From CAVHXA01 sp963639765 (GTDB lineage Bacteria > Bacillota > Clostridia > Oscillospirales > Oscillospiraceae), in the NCBI GenBank assembly GCA_963639765.1, contig CAVHXA010000029.1, positions 1 to 20,804 of the forward strand: a stretch of 20,804 nucleotides of DNA, given 5' to 3'. Every line of letters starts with the position of its first letter. The stretch's first letter is position 1. Below are positions 8,448 to 14,702 of the stretch, piece after piece. The translations under genes were made by a program, and so were the position numbers. A model generated the notes under the pieces. The model was not told where the DNA came from and did no database searches. It was given only the letters and a program-made list of their open reading frames with translations.

Positions 8448-11087
8448 ATGAAAAGAAAAACAGCGGAGAACTCTGGAAATAAAACGGCGTTTGTGCCGAT
8501 AGTGCTCTCCGCGCTGTTGCTGATTATGTTGCTCGGTTCCGGAACTTTAGTCTATCATAAAACGAATGACCTTCTGTATCGCGAGTCGGTTTCACAGTTG
8601 AGTGAAATAAGCAAACAGCTTTTTGAAAAGTTGGATGTGCAAGTCGAATTGCAATGGAGTTATTTGGAAAAGGCGGAGGAAGCGCTTGACGAGAGCAGCA
8701 CCATGACGCAGCAAGAACTGACGGAGTTGATTAAAAAGTGCGAAAAGGATCTTTCTCCGGCAGGAAAGACTATTCTGTTCCGTGCCATAGACAGCGACGG
8801 CTATTATTACACGAATGAAGGACGGCAGGGACTTTGGACGGGAATCGGACAACTGACGGATGATGAGCGGCAGACTTTTTTGATTTCCAACTGGCTGGAC
8901 AACGCTAATTATATGGTGTTCAGCAGTCTGTTGAAAAATCCGCTTAACGTGGACGGCCGCGAAATCACACATATTGTTCTGCTTCGCCCGATGGGGGATA
9001 TGAAATCCTACTTTCATTCCTCTGTTTTGAACAATCAAAATGCACTTTATATCGTTGATGATAACGGTACTGTTCTGTATAACGAAGACAACCTGGACAC
9101 AATAGACTTCGAAGGAAGAAATGCATTTCACTATCTGCAAAAGCAGAGCTTCCCTCATATAGACAGCTTTGATGTTATCGAGAAAAACAGCTGGCACCAA
9201 GATATTGTGTGTACCGATGTAAATATAAACGGCGGCCGATACTATTTGATTTATGCACGTATGACAAACTACGTTTGGGGCATACTGATGCTGGTTCCGG
9301 CATCGGTTGTGGCGGTTTCCGCAACCGAAATGGTAAATAGCCTTTTATGGATATTTATAACGGTTTTGATACTTCTTTTGGCGGCAATGCTTACGACTGC
9401 TCTGTTGGGCTCGCGCATAAGGAAAAAACGAGAGATCGTAAAAATAATGACGCTGAAAGAAAACCAGCTGATTGAAATCAACAACAGTCTTGAAGCCGCA
9501 CGAAAAAAAGCCGACGAGGCTTTGACTGTTGCGGAAAAAGCCACCAAAGCGAAGAGTCAGTTCCTTGCCAATATGTCGCACGATATTCGCACACCGATGA
9601 ACGCAATTATGGGTGTCACGAGCTTGATGGAGCATTCAACAGATGATCCCGAAAAACAGCTTAATTATATTAAAAAGCTGCAAAGCTCCGGTAAATATAT
9701 GCTTGGGCTGATTAACGATATACTGGATATGAGCAAGATCGAATCCAATGATGTGCAGCTTAATGTGGGACCTGTAAGACTTGCGGAACAGGTCGGACAG
9801 ATTGAAAGTATAATTCGTGCTCAGGCAAATGAAAAACAGCAGGAATTCACGGTATGCGTTCATGAAATCGTTCACGAATATTTGCTCGGAGACAGTATTC
9901 GCATCCGTCAGATATTTATCAATTTACTCTCGAATGCGGTAAAATATACTTCCGAAGGCGGAATAATCCGGCTTGAGCTTACGGAATTGCCGTGCGAAAA
10001 TCCCGAGCGTGCCTCTTATCTTTTCTCCGTTATCGACAACGGCTACGGTATGACGGCAGAGTACTTAAAGCATATTTTCGAGCCGTTTACCCGTGAGGTA
10101 AAATCAACTACCAATAAGATACAGGGTACGGGGCTCGGCATGAGTATTACAAAAAGCCTCGTGGATTTGATGGGCGGAACGATCACCGTAGAGAGCGCGC
10201 AGGGCAAGGGCAGTCGCTTTGATGTGCAGCTGACCTTTCCTATTGACAGAGATGCCGGGCGAGTGCCTGACATCGGAAGCTTACTGCTTGTTTCCGATGA
10301 GAAAATGTTAGTCGGCAATGTGAGGGCTTCTCTGAGCGATACGCCTGTTGAGTTTTTTGCGGCTGCCGACACGGGTGCGGCGGAAACTTTGCTGCAGCAA
10401 AGGATGGTTGATGCGATTATACTGTCGGGGTACTCCGGCAGGGAAACGCTTGCAGATACGGTGGTCAGGCTGCGCAAGGCGGCGAAGGATGCCGTGCTTG
10501 TCTTTTGCTGTGACTACGCACACCATGAGCAGCAGCGGAACACTTTGTCGGGCAGCGGCGCGGATGGGATGATAGCAAGACCTTTCTTCCTTGAAAATCT
10601 GTTTTTAGCCGTGGAGCACGCGCGCGAGGGGAAAGCAGCCCAACCGAAAGAAATTAACCGATCCGCATTAAGCGGAAAACGGTTCATGTGTGCGGAGGAC
10701 AACACCCTGAACGCGGAAATCCTCGAGGCGCTGCTTGAGGTATATGAAGCAAAATGCACAATCTATTCCGACGGTGCGAAGCTTGTAAAAGCGTTTGAAA
10801 CGGTGCGGCCGGGTGATTATGATGCGATCCTTATGGATATGCAGATGCCGAATATGAACGGTATAGAGGCTACACAAATTATCCGATCCGGAAATAATCC
10901 GCTTGGCAGAACAATTCCTATCATTGCCATGACCGCTAACGCATTCAGCTCTGATGTGGAAAAATGCCTTGATGCGGGTATGAATGCGCACCTGTCAAAA
11001 CCCTTGGACATTACTGCATTGGAGCGTGTTATACTCGAATTAACGGAAAATGACGAAAATTCGATTGGGGAAGCCTATCCGCAATAA
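8448..11087 (+). CDS. Transmembrane Cache-type hybrid histidine kinase with pseudo-receiver
   Basis: An 879-residue kinase. A membrane helix at ~13-33 and a second at ~296-321 flank an extracellular region of about 260 residues with double-Cache-like features (DSDGYYYTNEG, ALYIVDDNGTVLYNED). A coiled-coil linker leads to HisKA with His378 (MSHDIRTPMNAI), then an HATPase domain (NAVKYTSEGG, DNGYGM, GTGLGMSIT). The first receiver is degenerate: the acidic pair reads VSDEK and the phospho-acceptor position holds Ser660 (IILSGYSG). The second receiver is intact (Asp797 in LMDMQMPNMNG). There is no Hpt domain. An in-frame ATG at 8436 overlaps the previous stop but has no ribosome site, whereas AGGAG at 8439-8443 serves the ATG at 8448, so I chose that. 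Coupling to the lipoprotein gene suggests that protein docks on the Cache domain and sets kinase activity, as other periplasmic binding proteins do for their kinases. Confidence 0.92.
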   Translation: MKRKTAENSGNKTAFVPIVLSALLLIMLLGSGTLVYHKTNDLLYRESVSQLSEISKQLFEKLDVQVELQWSYLEKAEEALDESSTMTQQELTELIKKCEKDLSPAGKTILFRAIDSDGYYYTNEGRQGLWTGIGQLTDDERQTFLISNWLDNANYMVFSSLLKNPLNVDGREITHIVLLRPMGDMKSYFHSSVLNNQNALYIVDDNGTVLYNEDNLDTIDFEGRNAFHYLQKQSFPHIDSFDVIEKNSWHQDIVCTDVNINGGRYYLIYARMTNYVWGILMLVPASVVAVSATEMVNSLLWIFITVLILLLAAMLTTALLGSRIRKKREIVKIMTLKENQLIEINNSLEAARKKADEALTVAEKATKAKSQFLANMSHDIRTPMNAIMGVTSLMEHSTDDPEKQLNYIKKLQSSGKYMLGLINDILDMSKIESNDVQLNVGPVRLAEQVGQIESIIRAQANEKQQEFTVCVHEIVHEYLLGDSIRIRQIFINLLSNAVKYTSEGGIIRLELTELPCENPERASYLFSVIDNGYGMTAEYLKHIFEPFTREVKSTTNKIQGTGLGMSITKSLVDLMGGTITVESAQGKGSRFDVQLTFPIDRDAGRVPDIGSLLLVSDEKMLVGNVRASLSDTPVEFFAAADTGAAETLLQQRMVDAIILSGYSGRETLADTVVRLRKAAKDAVLVFCCDYAHHEQQRNTLSGSGADGMIARPFFLENLFLAVEHAREGKAAQPKEINRSALSGKRFMCAEDNTLNAEILEALLEVYEAKCTIYSDGAKLVKAFETVRPGDYDAILMDMQMPNMNGIEATQIIRSGNNPLGRTIPIIAMTANAFSSDVEKCLDAGMNAHLSKPLDITALERVILELTENDENSIGEAYPQ

Positions 11088-11088
11088 G

Positions 11089-11106
11089 GCGCTTCACAAG
11101 AAGCGC
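11089..11106 (+). other. Perfect hairpin directly after the kinase stop codon
   Basis: GCGCTTC (11089-11095), loop ACAA, and GAAGCGC (11100-11106) form a 7-bp stem starting two bases after the stop codon. No T-tract follows, so it is not an intrinsic terminator by itself. It could stabilise the mRNA 3' end or slow polymerase ahead of the terminator 55 bp downstream. Confidence 0.5.
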
Positions 11107-11160
11107 AATCAGCGGTAAGGGGTACAAACACCGCAAGAAAAAATAAGCAACAAAAACAAA

Positions 11161-11192
11161 AGCCGTCGTCAAGCAAATTGACGACGGCTTTG
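11161..11192. terminator. Bidirectional intrinsic terminator between convergent operons
   Basis: AGCCGTCGTCAA (11161-11172), a GCAAA loop and TTGACGACGGCT (11178-11189) form a perfect 12-bp stem. On the plus strand TTTGTTATTATTTTT follows; on the minus strand TTTTGTTTTTG follows. It can stop both the kinase operon (+) and the HD-GYP operon (-), whose stop codon lies a few bases away. Confidence 0.92.
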
Positions 11193-11195
11193 TTA

Positions 11196-12704
11196 TTATT
11201 TTTGCGGGGAAATCGGAGTAAAATGCCCCAAAACACAGGTGTAATCCGTGCTGTTTTCGTTTGGCCAAAGCGCCATTGCGGTCACACGATAAGGATGAAG
11301 TTGACCATTTATGCGGAGCATCACATCCATTACCGCTACAGGTTTGTTTTTAGTGGTAAGGAGCAGTTTTTCGCGCAAAGCATCCCAGGATTCGGGAGGA
11401 AGCAAATTCTCCTCGTTTTCACGAGAGCTGAACACAATCTTTCTCTCGGCTTTATCGTTCCCCCGACGGTAAACATAAGTGATTCTGTGCAGCAGCTTGT
11501 CATACTCGAACTGGATACCGCGGCATTGCTCCATGAAAAAGTCCTTTTTGTGACATTCATTATCCAGCATCTGCTGTAATGCGTTATTCTTCGGTAAATC
11601 AGCACCGGTGAGTATTTCTTTGGTAATAAGGGACAATTCGCGTTGTTGTGCTGCCGCATCGGTGTTTCGCATAATCGTTCTGAGCTGATCGGAAACATCC
11701 GTCAGGCATTCGAGAAGCAGAGGATTAAAAATACCGCACTGCCCGGAAAGCAACATCTCAATAGCTACTTCGTGTGTGAAAGCTTTTTTATAGCATCTTT
11801 CGCTTGTCAGCGCATCATAAGCGTCCGCTAATGACACGACCTGTGCGGCAATGGGAATTGCATCGCCGACCAGACCGTCCGGATATCCGTTACCGTCATA
11901 TTTCTCGTGGTGCCAGCGGCATATTGACCTTGCCGTGCGGACGAACGTGCTGTTTTGATCCAGATTTTCATGGCTCAGTATTTTGTCACCTTCGGTGGTG
12001 TGAGTCTTCATTAAAGCCCATTCCTCATCATTCAGCTTGCCGGGCTTATTGAGAATGGCTTCGGGGATTCGGATTTTGCCGATATCGTGCAAAGCGGCAA
12101 GGGAAGAAATGAGAGCAACATCCGATTCTTTGATGCCGTATCGGTCTGTCAGCTCGATTAACCTGTGCAGTAAAAGGGCGGTTATGTTTTGGACTTTCAG
12201 AGTGTGGCTGCCGGATTCGTGATTCCTTAGTTCAATGATGTTACTGAAAATGTTAATCATTGCATTGTTGGTTTTTTCTCGTTCTTGAACCTGATTTTCA
12301 ACCATACGAATAAGGCTTTTTTGGTTCTTGAACAAAAGCAGGGTGTTTTTTATGCGGTTCTGCACCAAAACAGAACGGAAAGGCCGGCTTATGAAGTCCA
12401 CTACGCCGAGCTGGTAGGCTTCGTTGATGATTTTTTCATCATCCTCCGAAGAGATGATGATGACGGGTATTTCTTCAATCCAGCGGTTCACATTCATAAT
12501 GCGCAGTACTTCCATACCGCCCATTTTAGGCATGTGCAAATCCAATAGGATAAGATTGGGCTGCAGTTTCAAACCGTTAAGGATATCAACAGCTTTTATG
12601 CCGTCTTCGGCATAAATATAATCGTATTCATCGCCCAGCATTTCGCTGAGGATTTCACGGTTCAACTCTGCATCATCTACAATCATAATTCTGCTTTTTT
12701 CCAT
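11196..12704 (-). CDS. Response regulator with HD-GYP cyclic di-GMP phosphodiesterase domain
   Basis: A 502-residue protein of RpfG type. The N-terminal receiver has the acidic pair in IMIVDDAELNR and acceptor Asp55 (LILLDLHMPKMGG). After a helical linker comes an HD-GYP domain with His206-Asp207 (HDIGKIRIP), HHEKYDGNGYPDG carrying Gly-Tyr-Pro at 273-275, and SLADAYDALTS. All signature residues are present, so hydrolysis of c-di-GMP is expected, controlled by phosphorylation. About 140 residues follow the HD-GYP core, ending in a possibly PAS-like module (EYDKLLHRITYVYRRG... LRINGQLHPYRVTAMA), which is unusual for simple REC-HD-GYP proteins. It is the last gene of an operon with the Hpt and GGDEF genes. 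GTG 12713, ATG 12710 and ATG 12704 are all possible starts; I chose 12704 because AAAGGTG lies 6 nt upstream, matching the AAAGGTG arrangement before the GGDEF gene. Confidence 0.93.
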   Translation of the reverse strand: MEKSRIMIVDDAELNREILSEMLGDEYDYIYAEDGIKAVDILNGLKLQPNLILLDLHMPKMGGMEVLRIMNVNRWIEEIPVIIISSEDDEKIINEAYQLGVVDFISRPFRSVLVQNRIKNTLLLFKNQKSLIRMVENQVQEREKTNNAMINIFSNIIELRNHESGSHTLKVQNITALLLHRLIELTDRYGIKESDVALISSLAALHDIGKIRIPEAILNKPGKLNDEEWALMKTHTTEGDKILSHENLDQNSTFVRTARSICRWHHEKYDGNGYPDGLVGDAIPIAAQVVSLADAYDALTSERCYKKAFTHEVAIEMLLSGQCGIFNPLLLECLTDVSDQLRTIMRNTDAAAQQRELSLITKEILTGADLPKNNALQQMLDNECHKKDFFMEQCRGIQFEYDKLLHRITYVYRRGNDKAERKIVFSSRENEENLLPPESWDALREKLLLTTKNKPVAVMDVMLRINGQLHPYRVTAMALWPNENSTDYTCVLGHFTPISPQK

Positions 12705-12734
12705 ATCCATCACCTTTCCTTTTTGCGGTATCGG

Positions 12735-13913
12735 TTAATGCCCGGACTTTTTGGCAGCTTTGACGCGGTACATTTCATCGTCGGCTGCTTTTAGAAATTC
12801 GACAGGATTCTTCATCGGATTTGATGAGTATCGGCAAACGCCCACGGAAACGGATACCGCACAGGGGGTAACACATACAGTGAGCTTATTCTCTATATTC
12901 TGTATAAGCTGTGAACAATCCTCGCCGAGAGGTGCGTGATGAAGCATGACAAACTCATCGCCTCCGTACCGGCATGCATAGTCTTCGTTTCCGCAGCTTT
13001 CCTTAATTGCGTCGGCAACCAGTTTTAATGCTTTGTCACCGATTTGGTGCCCGTATACATCATTGATCTTTTTGAAATTGTCAACATCAATCAATAAAAG
13101 AAACAAATCGGTCTCTTTGTGTTCCCTGATTTTGTTGATGGAACTCTCTATTTTTTGATCAAGCATATTGCGGTTGTTCAGTTTTGTAAGAGGATCGAGG
13201 TTTATTTGTAATTTCAAAAGTGAAATATAAACATTGATCAGAGAAAAGACGGTACCTAAGAACAGCAGCTGCATATGGGGGATTATCTGTTGTAAAATGC
13301 CGGTCAGAATAGGGGCGATAATAAAACAAGCAATATTACTGGACAATCTTCTTTCCATAATATTCTTGGCTTGTTTTGCTTTCTTGACAGAACGGAATGT
13401 AGCCAGCAATATATACCCGTAAGACACCATCAATTGCAGGTAGTACCCGCTATCGCGGAAAAATTCGCCCGAATCGGATATGTGGAACAAAATGTGAGTC
13501 CTGTTTGTTGTTGCAGTCAGCACCGCAAGGAAAAGAACAGGGAGGAGAGTTATTGCAAAAATACTTTTTTTCTTTAATAAGTTATTTCCCTGCATGGTTT
13601 CGGAAAAAATCAACCATGCCAACCCGGTTATACCGGAACAGAGTACGTTTAAGGAGTTAAGCACATAACCTACGGCAACTCCGCTTGTCGGAAATACTTC
13701 TGTCAGAGAAATAAATCCGTTATTGAATATCCATACCAAATCACTTACGCAAAAAACAATGTGACACAGCAATACAATTAAAAACCGATGCTTCTGGTCA
13801 TGGACAAGACTTGAAGATATCGTTCTGATTAAAAGCATACCCAACAGGATAATACACAAAATGTCAATCTCTGCGTAATATCCCGCAATTAAATTTGATG
13901 CATTGCTCGGCAT
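12735..13913 (-). CDS. Membrane diguanylate cyclase (GGDEF) in the Hpt/HD-GYP operon
   Basis: A 392-residue protein with six or seven hydrophobic segments in residues ~15-240 and a GGDEF domain from ~250 (DPLTKLNNRNMLDQ). The active-site signature is canonical: CRYGGDEFVML with GGDEF at 317-321, and IDVDNFKKINDVYGHQIGD upstream. The inhibitory-site position reads GNED: Asp is kept but the Arg is missing, so product inhibition at an RxxD site is not expected. AAAGGTGG precedes the ATG by a few bases. It lies 74 bp after the Hpt gene and about 30 bp before the REC-HD-GYP gene on the same strand, so the opposing synthase and hydrolase are probably made together. The N-terminal sensor region is not a family I recognise. 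Confidence 0.92.
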   Translation of the reverse strand: MPSNASNLIAGYYAEIDILCIILLGMLLIRTISSSLVHDQKHRFLIVLLCHIVFCVSDLVWIFNNGFISLTEVFPTSGVAVGYVLNSLNVLCSGITGLAWLIFSETMQGNNLLKKKSIFAITLLPVLFLAVLTATTNRTHILFHISDSGEFFRDSGYYLQLMVSYGYILLATFRSVKKAKQAKNIMERRLSSNIACFIIAPILTGILQQIIPHMQLLFLGTVFSLINVYISLLKLQINLDPLTKLNNRNMLDQKIESSINKIREHKETDLFLLLIDVDNFKKINDVYGHQIGDKALKLVADAIKESCGNEDYACRYGGDEFVMLHHAPLGEDCSQLIQNIENKLTVCVTPCAVSVSVGVCRYSSNPMKNPVEFLKAADDEMYRVKAAKKSGH

Positions 13914-13987
13914 GAACCCACCTTTCCTTTCGTTTTCGTATATACAAGGTATTCGTCAAGTAATTTCCGGCCGTAAGAGCCGCATTT

Positions 13988-14344
13988 TCACGCATCCGGG
14001 CTATTCAGCGCAAGAAGAACTCGCTCGTATTCCCGCTTTAATGCGGGCAGTGCATCCTTGGCCTTTTCGGAATCGCCGCTGCGTAAAAACTCGGTAACGG
14101 TCGATGATTGTTCGAAAAGACGCTGAAGACCGAGGTTTGCACAGATTCCCTTGAGCGTGTGCGCGGCCCGGAATGCAGACTCCGTATCGCCGTTATTCAG
14201 TGCGGCACAAAGTTTGGAATAGCTGTCATCCTCTTTGAACTTCATCAAAAAACGTTTGACCAATTCCGGCTTTCCGCCCAGGCGTGCGATGATTTCCGCC
14301 GCATTTCCGCCGACGGAGGTATAAAAAAGTTCCAGGTTATCCAT
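13988..14344 (-). CDS. Free-standing histidine phosphotransfer (Hpt) protein
   Basis: A 118-residue, mainly helical, cytoplasmic protein. The Hpt signature AAHTLKGICANLG contains the phospho-accepting His62 with the usual Lys-Gly three residues on. Its length is typical of a single Hpt domain with nothing attached. It would carry phosphate between receivers. Both hybrid kinases in this window end in receivers and lack an Hpt domain, and the REC-HD-GYP protein two genes downstream has a receiver able to take the phosphate, so a His-Asp-His-Asp relay is plausible; which kinase feeds it cannot be told from sequence. AAAGGAG at 14351-14357 lies 6 nt before the ATG and overlaps the stop codon of a short upstream reading frame, suggesting translational coupling. 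Confidence 0.92.
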   Translation of the reverse strand: MDNLELFYTSVGGNAAEIIARLGGKPELVKRFLMKFKEDDSYSKLCAALNNGDTESAFRAAHTLKGICANLGLQRLFEQSSTVTEFLRSGDSEKAKDALPALKREYERVLLALNSPDA

Positions 14345-14356
14345 AGGAAACTCCTT

Positions 14357-14395
14357 TCATTTCGGTAATAAAAAACGCCGGGAAATCTTTTGCAT
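14357..14395 (-). CDS. Putative 12-codon leader peptide upstream of the Hpt gene
   Basis: The ATG at 14395 is preceded by GGGAGGAG (14399-14406), a strong ribosome site, and opens a frame encoding MQKISRRFLLPK that stops at TGA 14357-14359. The ribosome site is the 5' arm of the intrinsic terminator here, the start codon is in its loop, and codons 5-7 cover the 3' arm, so a translating ribosome would keep the hairpin open. The stop overlaps the Hpt ribosome site. No run of one amino acid is present, so the cue is not obvious. No product homology can be claimed. Confidence 0.45.
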   Translation of the reverse strand: MQKISRRFLLPK

Positions 14396-14410
14396 AGACT
14401 CCTCCCGGCG
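14370..14410 (-). terminator. Intrinsic terminator (attenuator) in the leader of the Hpt operon
   Basis: Read on the minus strand, CGCCGGG (14404-14410) pairs with CCCGGCG (14376-14382) around a 21-nt loop and is followed by six T residues. It lies downstream of the predicted promoter and about 30 bp before the Hpt start, so it can only act as an attenuator of that operon or as a last barrier to surface-operon transcripts. GGAGGAG at its 5' side is complementary to CTCCTCC in the leader (14496-14502), a possible antiterminator pairing of 7 bp. Confidence 0.8.
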
Positions 14411-14548
14411 GTCAACTGTCGGTTTTATCATGCCCGATAACTGATTTGTTTGAATGATTTAATCGGTCAAAATAAATTCATCAACCATATTTTACGGAGG
14501 AGCGTTTTTGCGGCGATGTTGTTTAACGGGTTTACAAATCATTATATA
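14411..14548 (-). ncRNA. Structured leader RNA of the Hpt operon, unrecognised class
   Basis: From the predicted start near 14548 to the terminator there are about 140 nt without a credible gene. The 5' element AATGATTTGT (14534-14543, minus strand) can pair with either of two nearby partners: AAATCATT (14453-14460) or ACAAATCA (14442-14449), 8 bp each and mutually exclusive. A CTCCTCC segment can pair with the terminator's GGAGGAG. TTATC/GATAA forms a small hairpin near 14430. This looks like a switchable leader, but I do not recognise it as a known riboswitch; it does not match the c-di-GMP-I core. Confidence 0.4.
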
Positions 14549-14554
14549 TATTTC

Positions 14555-14583
14555 ATTGTATCATGATTATCGGGAAAAAGCAA
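14555..14583 (-). promoter_or_regulatory. Sigma-A-type promoter of the Hpt-GGDEF-HD-GYP operon
   Basis: On the minus strand TTGCTT (14578-14583) and TACAAT (14555-14560) are separated by exactly 17 bp. Transcription would begin near 14548, leaving a leader of about 200 nt before the Hpt ATG at 14344. It lies downstream of the surface-operon terminator, so the Hpt operon has its own start. Confidence 0.6.
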
Positions 14584-14642
14584 GTATCAAATATGCTTTA
14601 ACGGGGAAGTACCGATGAATGTTCGGGCAGAAGCAAATACCG

Positions 14643-14683
14643 CAAAAAAAGAATCTGCCGCATACTGAAAATGCAGCAGATCC
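14643..14683 (-). terminator. Intrinsic terminator of the surface-protein operon
   Basis: On the minus strand ATCTGC-TGCAT and its partner ATGC-GCAGAT form an 11-bp stem with one internal mismatch (arms at 14653-14663 and 14671-14681), followed by seven T residues (14644-14650 on the plus strand read as A). It begins about 20 bp after the stop codon of the large surface gene. Confidence 0.85.
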
Positions 14684-14702
14684 TTTTTGTGAATTATATA
14701 GC

